A stretch of 64,000 nt of DNA from Cerrena zonata (GCA_038087015.1 JASBNA010000005.1:1364001-1428000); one strand, 5' to 3'. Counted from the stretch's first letter, positions 47,942 through 61,017 are shown. The notes: generated from the sequence alone by a model not told the origin. A program made the numbers and translations.

Positions 47942-50122
47942 GCTTTTTAAAGGAAGGGCAAAGACCTGTCACGCCAGAAATATCTCGGCGACGAAGGGGA
48001 GGGAGCTGGGGTTTCTGAAAGATCCGCCGAGCTGTCGGAACAAAATGGGCAGTTGAAAAGGCAAATCGCACAAGCACGAGAACAGGCCCATGAGGGATAA
48101 CGGCGCTGACAGAACAACAGCGGGCCACTGAGTACAGTAAGAAAATACATGGGTCGGAGATGTGAGAGGAGTTGGTGCGGCGTTAGAGGAGTCAAGCAAT
48201 CCATACACCCACATTAGTGAATTTTAGGGTAACATAGATTGGATGGCCTGCTTCTCGAAGCGTTACTGTTAGGCTTAGCATACCACCTATCAGAGATGCA
48301 AGTCTTGGCAAGAACGCAAAGGAAATCCCCACACTTCTGTAATACATACGTGTGGAAGGAGTTAGAAGCTGATTGGCGTGCCCTGCGATCAGTGGGATTT
48401 TCAGCGCGGTGCGGTCAGACTAATGAAAATTACATTCAATACCGCTGAATGGTAAATGGTAGTTTGAAACCGTGAACATATTGCTCCAAGCTCTGAAGTT
48501 CATTGGGTATTGATGCGAGACCACTGAAACAAGATTCCCGCGTAATTGAGACTTGTGGGTCCACATCACGTATAATGATGCCGGCATATTAAATCTGCGG
48601 GGAAAGCCAAGCCAGAGCCTCGACTTACGACAACTAATAAAGCTGTACATGTGGTGTATGTCCCATCCCGGTGGCGTCTTGAACCTTTCTGTGTTTGGTG
48701 AGTGTCAATTTTCAGGAGCTGCCAAGCATTTGTGTCAGCTTGGGCAAAAGCCCGAGTAGAATAGTCGTCTTCTATAGCCAAGTCATTTTCACGTACTTGA
48801 ACCGCATCATAACACATGAGGTTGCTTCTATAGATGACGCCAGGAACGAAGTTTCATAATCTGGAGAACTTGCCAAGAGTCAGTGTTCTCAAGAAGGAAA
48901 ACGGCCAGAATCAAAGTTTCTCTTGGGTCTTTGTGTCGCACAAGATTAGAGGTAGAGACTTTCCACATACGGTGTAGTCTAGGGATGATCTGCGGTACGT
49001 TTGAAACTCGAAAGCCAAGCCAAGCCAACACCTTCGTGGCGTCTTTGCTGGTGTTTATTGGATTACCATATTTGGAGGGGCGATCGATCATTTGTGTTAC
49101 GCTTTCAGCTCTTGGCATCCTACTTTACAACATCAACCGGAACCAAACTGCAAAATGGTATTCAATCGACCATGTGTTTGATTCAAGTCGTACTATCTAA
49201 CGATATTCTATGCTTCATTCGTTTCCTTTAAGAAATAAAGGCACACTTCAGATCTCGTAACGTGTCCGGTGCAACGCCTTCTTCTACTGTTCTAGTACAT
49301 CCTTTACACCGCAGAGCGTGATTCTCTGTCATGCAAATTTCCTTCTGAGCCCTTCCAGAGCTATCCAGACAAGTCAGATAGTCCCTGAATCGGATGGCAG
49401 TCGCTGTACAAGTGGGTCAACCTCGGCCACTAAGGTCACCCTTTTTCACTGTTATCCCCACAGCGGGGGGTAGATTGGACCTGCGGCGGCGTCAAGTACT
49501 TCCTACATTCCGATGACACCATGTCACTCTCCCTTGTCCCGGTGATGGCCCTCGACAGCTTTCCCAGGCGTTCTCACTCCTCGGAGTTAGAGAGGTATGG
49601 TTGAATGTCCAGTACGTGGCTGTAAGTGGTCCCACTGATGGAAAAGCTACTTGGGCAATTACTTTCCAAATAAGCTTCTATCCCCCTGGGCATCCCAATT
49701 CAGTCTTTCTCACAAGATATGGTGTGTCCGAATTTCTCCGGTCTCCTTGGTCAATGCGAAGGTCATCTTGGTCGTTGATTCTAAGGCGTTACTGCGGTAA
49801 TTCAGAGCCATCAGTCATGGTGGATATTTTATCATTCTTCGTCGCTAATCTTTGTAGATAGTAAGGACATTAGAACTATCCTCTCTATCCCCGAAGGTAT
49901 TCACGCCTATGCCACCCCCTTTGTCCCCGTCGAACTGACGTCGCACTCCCGTAGGTGTCCCTTCATGGTTAACGTTTGTGTCGAACTTGTGTAGTCGGCG
50001 TATCGTTGGCATTCCGCCAATTCCGCGCTTCTCAGTTGAAAAGAGAGGGCTGGGATTGGCGGAACACTACACGTCTCGTCATCCCTTCATTGACATTGGA
50101 CAGGGCCACCACTAACACCAAC
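47942..50122. other. Long divergent intergenic region (2.2 kb)
   Basis: Separates the isocitrate-lyase-family gene (left) from flavocytochrome copy B (right), which point away from each other. No gene is supported; open frames at 48883-49231 and 49601-49861 lack motifs. It is long for this window and may hold the regulatory sites of both genes. Confidence 0.5.
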
Positions 50123-52342
50123 ATGTCGAACGTTAACGTACTTACAGGCCCTGAGGTCGCTGCACACAGTAGCAGAGATAGTTGCTGGATTATCGTTCAT
50201 GGTGGGTACCATTTACTCAGGAACGCTAGGGCAGAACCTAACTTCCTTTATCCCGCGATCGATAGGGAAGGTGTATGATGTCACAGATTTTCTTGATGGT
50301 ACGTTCATCACGATTGTTCCATTCTTGGACAAATAGTGAATTTTTGTACAGAACACCCTGGTGGCAGCAAGATTATCTTGAAATATGCTGGAAAGGATGC
50401 TACGTACGTACCTAGGTCTACCGGTTTGATTTCTCCTACTCAGTTTCCTATTCCAGTGAGGCATACGATCCAATTCATCCGCCTGATGCGATTACTACCA
50501 ATCTTCCTGTCGAGAAGCAGTAAGCAATTTTTGCAGTATAATACCTAACGTTTACTCACGACATATGCAGCCTAGGTGCGATCGATGTTAGCACAGTAGC
50601 CAAGGTGGTGAAGGAGGTCACGGAGGAGGAGAAACGGCGACAAGCCCTCATGGAAGCACGACCACCCCTTGAGAATGTGATTAACTTGCATGACTTTGAA
50701 CAAGTTGCAAGAATCGTACTTCCGGAGAAAGCTTGGGTACGTACCATTGCCAAAACCTTCAACCGATAGATATTTAACCGCAACTCTTTGAACAGGCATA
50801 TTATTCCTCGGCTTCCGACGATGAGATTACCATTCGTGAAAACCGACTGGCATACCAACGGTACATATTAGAATTCTTCTCCTTCCATTCTTCGTGTTTA
50901 ACCTGTCATTGTGATACTTAGAGTGTGGTTCCGACCCCGTATCCTCCGGGATGTTTCTTCTGTGGATTGGTCAACGACCATTCTCGGTCAAAAGTCTAGT
51001 CTTCCGGTATACATTGTAAGTATCTTTCGGGTTTTCGTAGGTTTCATTTTGAATGGTCTGTTTCAGTCTGCCACTGCTTTGGGAAAACTCGGCCATCCGG
51101 ATGGTGAACTCTGTTTGACCAGAGCCGCCGCCAACCATGGTGTAATCCAAATGGTATGTCAACGCTGTTGTTCTTGAAAATAAAAATCAACTTTGTTCCA
51201 GATTGCAACGCTGGCATCATGTTCATTTGACGATATCGTAGACGCTGCTGGACCCGGGCAGAATTTCTTCGTACAATTGTTAGTCCGGCAATTACGTTAT
51301 TCGTATCTTACGACGCGCTTACTCTCGATGTTCATTTCTGCAGATATGTCAACCGGGATCGTGAAATCACCAGGAAGTATGTCCAACATGCCGAGAAGCG
51401 AGGGGTCAAGGGCCTCTTCATCACCGTTGATGCTCCTCAGCTCGGCCGTCGCGAGAAGGACATGCGAATGAAACAAGTAGACGACGGAGCGGGTGCTGAA
51501 GTCCAAAAGGGTCATGAGGTCAAGAAAGATCAGGGTGTTGCTCGGGCTATCAGCGTAAGCTTTTATCACTGGCTGAAGTACGGAGACAAGGTTCAATTTC
51601 GTTTCAAATAGTCCTTCATCGATCCGAGCTTGTCGTGGAAAGACATTCCCTGGTTCTTAAGTATCACAAAGAGTAAGTATCTTTACCTTCTTATCATTCC
51701 CGCTTGGATCGAGTGCTGATGAATGATTATCACTCAGTGCCCATCATTCTCAAGGGAATCGCCACTGCCGAGGATGCAATCCTTGCCTATGAAGCCGGTG
51801 TCCAAGGCATTGTCCTTTCCAACCACGGTGGCCGACAGCTTGATACTGCGCGTTCCGGATTAGAGGTCCTCATAGAAGTCACGGCTGCTCTCCGTTCCAG
51901 GGGTTACTTCCCAGATCCCAAGTTTGAGATCTATGTTGACGGTGGAGTCCGAAGAGCAAGCGATGTTCTCAAAGCACTGGCTTTGGGTGCTAAAGCGGTC
52001 GGTGTTGGAAGGCCATTCTTGTATGCATTCTGCAGCTACGGCCAAGCGGGTGTCGAGAAGGCGATACAGATATTCAGAGACGAGTTCGAGATGAACATGC
52101 GTCTGTTGGGTGCGAGGACACTGGATGAGCTCGTACCGGAGATGGTAGATGCTAGTGCTTTGACGAACCATGTTGTCTTGACACCACAGGATAACCTCTT
52201 CCAGAATACCTGTAAGTCTGATGTTTTCCTTCTTCATAGCCTCATCTTCCGTCCCGGCCTACTTTTGGAATTCTTTGCTGATGAACTTATTCTGATAGAT
52301 CAACCGCTCACCTCTGCCCAGTTCAAAGAGAGCAAGCTATAG
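50123..52342 (+). CDS. Flavocytochrome b2 family oxidase/dehydrogenase, copy B (glyoxylate or lactate), SKL tail
   Basis: The ATG at 50123 opens SNVNVLTGPEVAAHSSRDSCW, immediately a cytochrome b5 domain with HPGGSKIILKYAGKDAT and YDPIHPP heme histidines. The FMN domain carries KAWAYYSSASDDEITIREN, TALGKLGHPDGE, QLYVNRDREIT, FITVDAPQLGRREKD, PIILKG, IVLSNHGGRQL and YVDGGVRRASDVLKAL, matching the catalytic Asp, Lys, His and Arg of yeast flavocytochrome b2. After a last intron the C-terminus is SAQFKESKL-stop (TAG at 52340). That is again a type 1 peroxisomal signal, and there is no mitochondrial presequence. Its intron layout parallels copy A, so the pair arose by duplication with inversion. 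Substrate is probably glyoxylate or L-lactate. Confidence 0.9.
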
Positions 52343-55300
52343 TCAAGGGTCTATTTTCACACCTATTCCCATCGCTCAGTCTTGTGAATACCCCGTGTTT
52401 CCGCATTGTATTATTGGTATACTCATCTCTATGTGCGTTCCTCGGTTCATGTACATTACTCGTATCTGCAATATCACTTCATATTGACCTCATCACTGTT
52501 TGACTGTTCATCTGAGTGGGACCCGGCCGGTCAACCAATCCTTCAATTGATATGTTATGTGATGAATGGGAATAGTAACCGACAGATAGTCCATACGTAG
52601 GCTAGGCTGTGTTGACCGTTCCGGTATATCTGCTACGTGAAATGACGTATTTTTCATACTGTTCGCTCCGAAGGAGCTGCTTAACGTAGGTAGGCGAACA
52701 CGACAGTGGAGCATGTCACGCCTCAGAATTTGATACCAGCAGCACGATCGAATGCATGTGTGTGAAGTGCACAGGACTGACGAGAGATAGAACGGGTCCC
52801 GCCATCATAGTTTGCAGTGGAAAGGATTCGATTCATTGCGAAATGAAGCCTTAACGGAGCAACTGTCCATCGCTGAAATCAACGAATCCACATGCAACCT
52901 CCGTTGGAGCACTAGAAGATGCAGATACGTGTGTGACTGCAAACCTCGTCGACTACCTTGATTTGTTCTCTAGCTGCGCCCTTGGTCAGTGAGGTATACA
53001 CAACCATGGGAGCTCTTTAGTGATCCTCTGCTTTGCCAAGACACGTTCGTCCATCCTTGTCACTTTAGACGGGAACAAAAGTCGTCACACAAGTCAGATG
53101 ACACTACTGAGTTCGAATTAGGATAGATCTAGATCAAAAGTCAGGTTAGTGTTCAGATACCCTGGTTGTATTTAGTTTGTTCTGCATAGCACTGTATTGT
53201 CCGATCACCAAGCTTGTCCGTGGCACCGAGGTGTGAAAATCGAACAAGCACAAGTGACCCGGTGAACTGGAGAGTCGATTCACACCTGAGTGAGCGAAAG
53301 GGTACGTTAATTCATGCGGGGCCACAAGAGTCCACTCTGGTCTGAGAGAAGACGCGTCACGGCAACCTTGATGAAATGGGATTTTGGCCACCTTAATATG
53401 TCAGGAATGCCACACTGTGTCGCAACGACATATTGCATACCAGATGTTCCGGGTATGTATAAGTCGGGTTAGACATTTCCTAGTGTATATCAGTAACATG
53501 GTAATCATTCTCTACATGTAACTTGCCGGAAGTAACGAGTAAAGAGCCACCGATACATGATTGTCTTGTTCCTGGGATGCCATCGCTAGTGTCTGTATGA
53601 CCATCGGACCCTGTGGATCAGACAACTCCACGGCTCGAGATAACTGCAAGTTTGAAAATTTGCACTCTAGTTACTATAATTGGGATAAAACTTTGGTAAT
53701 TAGATCAGCGGAGATCTTGACAGCTATCGTTATCTTTTGTGATGAATTCGGAAAGAATATGGGCTGCTCAACGGAGCAAATATGAAGTCTTCTTTGGGAG
53801 TGGCCCGTACGAATCGGAACTTATGGGGAAATGCCGAAAGAAAAGCAGCCATTTTGGGTTAACGACTAAGCAATTTCACGGAAATGAAGCTTACCTGCAG
53901 ATATGAAGGGTACGATTGGTGAAATTACATTCCTAGTCGGCACCGCAGCACCTCCTCTGATGTGGCCTTTCTGCGTACATAAATTGGAAATCGCAGATCC
54001 TAGCAATTGTGCTCTGGTAGTGTCCGCCGTCTTGCTTGACATAGTACACGGGAAACCCCACCAACAATAAGAGACGATAAGCAAGTTAACAGAGGGATCT
54101 TCGCCTGAGTCCTCTGACCATTTTACGAGACCATTGCCTATTGTTACGCTCATCAAGGGAACAAGACGATCATGGTGTGCATCGAGGAGAGACGGGGTTC
54201 CTTCATACTGGCTGTGTAGGTAGCGATATTTCGATATGAACTTCTTGCTCCTCAGTTACAACGCATTCGACCTCTTTGAACCTGTCCTGAACAAGCAACG
54301 AGATGTGACAAGAGCTCGGTTATAAAAAGGGTTCTAGCGGGTCTTCAGTATGAGACTTGTCGGCATAAAAGTGGTTATGTAGAGTTCGTCGACAAGGGGA
54401 TGTGATGATTATGGAGGGTCTTGCAATAGCATTTGCTCGGGGTCATTGGTTGGGAACAATAACTAGAGCTAGAGTAAGGTGAGCGTAAACATGTCTCAAA
54501 CAGGCGTTGTATGTCGAGACTGCAACTGTGATCCGACATCGGTTCAGGTGCAAGAAGACCTATATTCTGGACGGACATCCTGAGTTGCAGTGTGCTCCAA
54601 AGACAGCCCCCAAAAACCGACCGGCACGCTCTTGTGGGCCAGGTATGGAGCGACAATAGATAGCCACCAATTAGGATTCTGTCAAAGAGATGATGGAAGT
54701 TCCTGTTTACGATAGCAAGAGAGAGAAGTTAACGACGAATTAGGATGAGAGACATACTATTATCATATATGTTCACAAAACAGGAATAGAGCTGGAAGCT
54801 GCCATAATACCCCACGTTGTATACATTATCTAGGACAATGTTCGGCTTTACGTGCTATTTTGACTGTGCAAGATGAACGAATGCGTTGTGGAACTTGAAA
54901 CTTGCAATTTGAAGACGCAGATATAACAAATACAAAGAGATGCAATCGACTTTCATACAAGTTGTGGATATCCCAACACACACATGGTGTCGATTGGCAG
55001 TTCAAGCTCAAGTTTGAAATTTGAGGTGTGCCTGACGCGTGTTTGCGTGAGTCGGGCGCCTGTGGGAATGTCTGGATTTACAAATCTGTCGTCACTGGTG
55101 TACTAGAACAAACTGGTCTGACTCGGAACCTCACAATGATTGAATCAGTAAGAACCCTATCCATATATACTATAACAAACAGACTGACGTCTTCGACCGT
55201 GTAATCACAGATATGGGTTGCTCATCCGGCGAACGGCGGTAGTTGCGTTTGAATCTCAATCCGAAATGATACAGATGTCACTGAGGCGCAGTCATGTCTG

Positions 55301-55575
55301 TGTTAATATTCGGAGTCACAGGTAACGGAAGTAGTTCTAACTAGGCCGGCAAACCGTGTAACTGTGTCTTCGCAAAGTTTGAGGACAAGCCGTATTACAG
55401 ATCCAGATACGCCATGCTCCGCATTTTCCAAAGGGCCGTATCCATCACTTTCTCTATTGTCATGACTGTCTCGGACCTGGCTAGATTCGAGTGTGAACTT
55501 CTCCGCATTCGGCTTGCGTATATATACGTCTGATATCTCTGCGCCGTCTCCCCAAATACATCGCTTATACCCACC
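52343..55575. other. Large intergenic stretch (3.2 kb), no gene seen
   Basis: Open frames of 60-96 codons occur on both strands (for example 53866-54156 minus) but none has recognisable motifs or splice partners. This is the longest gene-free stretch of the window. It could hold decayed mobile-element sequence, a lncRNA, or an unrecognised orphan gene. Confidence 0.45.
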
Positions 55576-57919
55576 ATGGCCCACCCTCTCAGTCGGTATC
55601 GTCTTCGTCTCTTCAGTGACTTCGTTCGCATTGCTCTCGTTCCCTTGTTGTTGTTTATGCTATGTTTCTCCGTGTTCAATACACGCCCAACCCTCCCAAC
55701 CGCCCCGCTGTATCTACCATTCGCCTTCCTTTGTGCGCTCGCCCGCAATTTTTACTCCGACTTTCAACATCGCCGAGATGCCACGAGCAGAGGTGCTCGC
55801 CTGCCACCTCAGGTAATAGGACGCTGGCCAGGCAACCTCGATATTTTTATCAAAAGACGCAAAGCTGCCCGGTCTGGTTACCTTGCAGAATATTATCGTG
55901 AACTATTTCATGAATATCACGCCACCACTCTCAACCTCAAGCTTCTCTGGATTGATATGGTTCGTACTAAAAGTCTCTATAATTCCTTCGCAGACGCTAA
56001 CACCTGCGGCGTCCCCGTGGCAATACTCGGACATTCAGTACATCTCCATGGACCAAGAACATATAAAGTACATTACCGCCACCGGATTTGAGCACTTTTG
56101 GAAGGGGCGTCTCATCAAGGAGATGGTGTAAGTTTCGCTTCACATTCTGAAACACGCTAAAGTCCGTGGTCGTCGAGACTAAGCTCATGGAACTCTTCCA
56201 GAGAACCATTTCTAGGTGGTGGGATATTCAATCGAGATGATCAGGTACGTTATGCTCGCCACCGGGACTCACCATGACGATCAAAGCTCACTAAACTGTG
56301 ATCTCGTCCACCGTTTATAGGAATGGAAAGACGTATGTAACTTTGCAATTCCGTGATGGGTACCGGCCCTCGACTCACACCGAATCGCCTACTGTGCAGC
56401 ACCGCTCTCTCGCGCGACCGTTCTTCTCGCGCGATCGTGTTCGAGATTTCGAATTGTTTGAGCATTACACAAATACTACAATTTCGATCATATCTTCCCT
56501 GTCGTCTGTAGGCAAATCCGTCGAAATCCAAGACCTTCTCACTCGTTTCACCCTCGACGCCGCATCCGAAGCGCTTTTCGGCACCGAGCTCAACAGTCTG
56601 CGTGGTGCGTTACCGGTGCCAGGCCAAACCGTTCGTGGTCGCCATGAGGTCGTGCCGTCAGACCAATTCAATGCCTTTGCACAGGCCTTCGACGGTTGCC
56701 AAGATGTATACATGGGGCGTGTTACAAAGGGATATTTTTGGCCCATTACGCAACTTACTCGCGATGATATGACGCCTCATGTGAAAGTGATCGAGGCTTG
56801 CGTGCAACCGCTAGTTGCTCGTTCCTTTCAACGCAAAGCTGAGCGCAAATCTAATGGTCTCGGCCCAGAGGAAAAAGATGTTTTCCTCGACCATCTTGCC
56901 GATCAAACAAACGGTATGTTATATCCGCACTATCAACTGCGTTGTAAGCCAGATCGCTCATTGTCTCCCTCGTTTCGTACAGATCCTAAAGTAATCCAGG
57001 ATCAACTTCTGAACATTCTTCTTGCCGGTCGCGATACAACAGCATGTCTTCTGACATTCATCATCTATTTCATGTCCCTTCACCCCAACATTGCCCGCCG
57101 CATGCGTTCAGAAGTGTTGGAGCAAGTCGGCTCTGGCACTCCAACATTTGAAGATATCAAATCTTTGCGATATGGTTAGTCTAACTCGTTTTCTTCGTGA
57201 GGCTCACTGCCTCTCCACATGGCATACTAAACTAACCGTTTCATCTCTTCACACACTGTTATTCAGTTCGAGCCGTCATTAACGAAACGCTCCGCCTATT
57301 CCCACCTGTGCCTCACAACATCCGGGAAACTCGCGACCAAGCCGTTGTCTTTCCTAGGTCTGACGTTACCTTTGATTTTGGAGACAACACTCCCATCTAC
57401 ATGCCGGCTAACACGCCTATCATGTTCATTCGCTTCCTTACACATCGCAATCAGGCACTCTGGGGCCCGGATGCGGAGGTGTTTGATCCTGACAGGTGGT
57501 TGGATAGTCGTCTGGCGAGATTCGTCGATAATCCGATGATGTACACACCGTTCAACGCTGGACCAAGAGTTGTGAGTCATCATAACCCCGATACGCACGT
57601 AGTGTGAAGCTAACTGTCTATGACAGTGCATCGGACAGAATTATTCGCTCAATCAAACGACATACTTCCTTGTTCGTCTGCTCCAACGATTTGATTCGTT
57701 CTCGTTAGCACCAGAATGTCAACCTGAGGGATCAATCCCCCCACCGGAGTGGAAACGAGGGCGGGGCAGACAGGCCATTGAGCGTATCATGCCCACTTCT
57801 TCTGTTTCCACATACGTTAGGGTACGTTGAAGATAAGCTTATCAAATATTCGGTTGTTGATCTCTTGGTTGCAGGGTGGCTTGTGGGTCAACTTCAATGC
57901 TGCTGCGAAAGGGATATAA
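55576..57919 (+). CDS. Cytochrome P450, CYP63/CYP52-like (fatty-acid/alkane hydroxylase type)
   Basis: The ATG at 55576 opens a membrane anchor (ALVPLLLFMLCFSVF). Conserved blocks then follow in order: RSLARPFFSRDRVRDFELFEHY (C-helix region), FTLDAASEALFGTELNSL, QLLNILLAGRDTTACLLTF (I-helix with A-G-R-D-T-T), NETLRLFPPVPHNIRE (E-x-x-R), FDPDRWLDSR, and FNAGPRV-CIGQ (heme-binding Cys, split by an intron). The last exon, GGLWVNFNAAAKGI, ends at TAA 57917, as in the CYP63 group of basidiomycetes, close to the CYP52 alkane/fatty-acid omega-hydroxylases. At least eight exons. All splice sites seen are GT-AG and no frame break was found. Confidence 0.9.
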
Positions 57920-58749
57920 CTCTCTGCTCAATGGATATCGTTGCTAATGACTATTATGTTTTCTGATGACAGCCAGTTAAATATCTTGCATTTTAATGAC
58001 TGTATTATTATGCCAATACTTTCATCTGGGTAATATTTTCGGACTATATACCATCACTCATTCGAGACTGTAGCTATATGTATCCCACCTCCCCTCCACT
58101 GATAAGGACCTTTAACTTCGAGTATCTTTTGATGCGACTGTTCAAGTTTGGATTAGAATCTTTCCGTTTCTGTTCGTCGATACGTTCTTTTATGGCTTGT
58201 ATACCAGTTTTTGTGAATTACCTAGACTGCATCGAATACTATGACAGATTGTTTGACCGCAGGTACCCAAACTACTTCACACCTCTCAGTTTTCAGAGAA
58301 AAGGGTATTGATTGTAAGACGCACTTCGCCTTTATGTTCACATGTTTGTTGGTCGACAGGCCAGTATCATCATAGCTCTATTCATTGCCCTTGTATTACT
58401 ATATGTCATTGACTTGAGCTCGTTGACCAGAAGAGTGATAGTCCCAGTTTCCCGGTGGTACAGTCTGCTTGAAGTATCGTCGATCGACTCTCGGTCAAGG
58501 GGCCTTGGATATCAAATTTCCTCCAGGGCACGTCATCTCCATGGTTCTTGACACGTACTGTATGTACTCACTAAGCGTTCTGCCTTCAGGCATCGATTCG
58601 GAGTGTCAATTTTCGGACTCCGCTGTACACTACTTCCCTCAGAGTGAACGATTGTCTTCATCCTGACAGGCTGTAGTTGAGCTTATATTTGATACCGATT
58701 GAGCTTGCCTCGCTGAGACCTCTCACACCTCAGCTCGTAAGGCTGCAGG
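57920..58749. other. Intergenic, no gene seen
   Basis: About 830 bases between the P450 stop and the MYND pseudogene start. Short open frames only. Confidence 0.5.
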
Positions 58750-60655
58750 ATGGCAAATAGCTTAGAGGTAAGGACCCTCACATTTCAAGCCGATAATTGG
58801 TTGATATTTCAAAAAGTCGCTGGCAGTAATCATAGAGAATGATCCCACGTCCCAGAATGCCAACGAGGCATTTGGCTTGATCAACAAAGTGATCAATAAA
58901 CAACCATTCAAACTCGAACAGGCAAAGATGGAACGTGTTGTCGGTCTATTTCTACGTCAATGGACTCCTCAAATGCTAGTACAGACAGAAAAGACCAAGC
59001 GAATCGGTCTAAACCAATTAAGACTCCAACATAGTTGGCTTTGTCTTGGGAGTCTAGCTGAACATCCGAGTCATACGGACTCTTCTAGACACCATGGCCA
59101 ATCATGCGGCCCATGTCGACATTCTCAAGCGATGGCTACCCCTTCTGGTAGAGATTCATTGTGAGACCGAGGAGGTTTTCAGCACTCGTCACTTTTATAT
59201 CAACCTTGCATTATGGTTACTCTTCCGGCTTACTACGGATACCACTCCGCTCCAAGCTCTCCTCATCAGCGACCCCCGTCTCCTCAATACTACTCTTCGT
59301 ATATGGAGATACGTAACACTGAACAGGACGTTATTCACACGGGAAGAATATGAAGAGAGGATGAGAGGATGCGCTTTCACAGTCACCGCATATCTGGACA
59401 GTTTCGTATCTCAGCCTCAGGACGTATGGGAAAGATATACGTTAAAACCAGAGGGGTCTGTCGGCTTGACTGCCATCGAGCTAATAGACGACGCTCTCCT
59501 ACATTTCGATGACATTGGCAGGGATCATGTTGATTTTGGTGTATCAGTCATAATGCACCTTCTAAACCGCGAGGACCTCGATGGATGTCATACCTCAGGC
59601 CTCAGTACTCAGTTCTCAAGTGTATCGTTGGGAAGATACCAGAGATTTTATGGAAGATTGTGGAGTTTTCTCCTTCGTTAATCACGAATGTGATTGCACG
59701 GCAGAAGCATATTTCTACACTGACTAGGTGTATTACATGTTTTTGCCAATTGCTTGGTTTCTTCGATGGTGTTACATGGGCATTGCAACTCATTCGAGAA
59801 TGCATGCTACAAGTGTTACTCCGTTGCGACCCCTGGTTATGCGTTTTAGGAGAACAGGAGCCTATGGACCTCTTTGAACTCCTCACTGAAATCTTCCCTC
59901 GGTATCTCAAGTACCGGTCGGTTTTAGAAGCGACACAAAAAGAACTCGCCGCGATTGCCCAAGCCGGTTTGGACGATAATATCAACCAGCGTGGTTTGAA
60001 AAGGTTATGGGCTCGTTTTAAACGCCTAGTCGAAGATCAATATTCTATCCTGGACCAGATTCGAAGTAACGCCGTCCATCTCTACCAGATGTGTAATTAT
60101 CCTGAGGTATGGCATGATGTACTTCAATAAAACCACCAATATCTTAAACACACTTTTCCCCTAACAGTGTCGCTCCGTCCGCATTACTGGAGAGAAATTC
60201 AAACGATGCGCTGGCTGTGGAGCTGTGTACTATTGTACCCCAGGTTGTCAACGGATGCATTGGAACCATGCCGGGCAACCACACCGATCGAAATGTGGAA
60301 CTGAATATATTCGTGGGCTCTATTTCAAACTTGAACCAGCTAGATTTTCATCATTGACATCGTCGCTTCTAGGACATACATTCCAGTCGGAAATTTCACA
60401 ACGAGACGTAAAATACTTAAAACGGATCGCGCAATACCAGCTCAAATGCCGGAGCATAGTGAGATGCTTCATCGTTCTGTGCTTTTGCTTGTGGTCATGG
60501 AGTTGGACTTGAGTGAAACGGAGATCAAATCCAGCCTAGAAATCGGTACCGGGAATCCGGGTATTCTTGTGATTATATTGGTACCAAGAGGAAGCCTCAT
60601 AGAGTCATTTGCTTTTGTAGGATTTGTGCAGGAGCTTGTACCAGCATTACCTTGA
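58750..60655 (+). pseudogene. MYND zinc-finger protein, family copy C (disrupted)
   Basis: The 18-base first exon (ATG at 58750, MANSLE) and the exon-2 start match copy A exactly in structure. The helical region (LFLRQWT, LLNTTLRIWRYV, TAIELIDDALLHF, CITCFCQLLGFFDGVTWALQLIRE) and the MYND finger (RCAGCGAVYYCTPGCQRMHW, HRSKC) are readable. Compared with copy A it has three frame-breaking changes: a loss of about 20 bases near 59115 (after SCGPC), a gain of about 14 bases near 59600 (after CHTS), and a loss of about 13 bases near 60445 (before MPEHS). The splice donor after EYIRG has also changed from GT to GG. These are multi-base events unlike simple sequencing error, so this copy is a pseudogene. 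Confidence 0.85.
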
Positions 60656-60734
60656 AATGGATTTGCGTGTACGGTATATGTTTGTGCTTCGGCTGAGTGA
60701 TTTTTCGACAATCACAACGTCCCGGTGACTCGGC

Positions 60735-60956
60735 ATGATGTCGCAAAATCCAGGGTATCGCGAAAAAATCGAACAATTGAAGGATAGACGGGCGGATGTC
60801 CAATTGGACTTCAAAGAGCTGCCGTTTACACCTTCAGTTGATGTATTACAAGATGGTCCTCCTGATATTGACATCTCAGTCGCAGTCTATAGAAGGGGGC
60901 ATTTGCGGTCTATTATTCTTGTAACAACATTGAAGTACCTCCGAGAAAGGTATTAA
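60735..60956 (+). pseudogene. MYND family C-terminal fragment, copy D
   Basis: A 73-codon open frame (SQNPGYREKIEQLKDRRADVQ ... LKYLRERY) aligns only with the last 70-odd residues of copy B (SPRYRQMFEESR ... PPGIRVSTAVRWG). No MYND finger or helical region lies upstream. It sits right after copy C on the same strand and looks like a truncated tandem duplicate. Confidence 0.65.
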
Positions 60957-61017
60957 AATTGTTAAATTACGTAGTATACCCATGTTCCATTACCACACCA
61001 TGGTCTTGAGGATGATC

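Noticed and set aside
53866..54156. 96-codon minus-strand open frame
   Set aside because: No recognisable domain, no splice partners, and no conserved composition.
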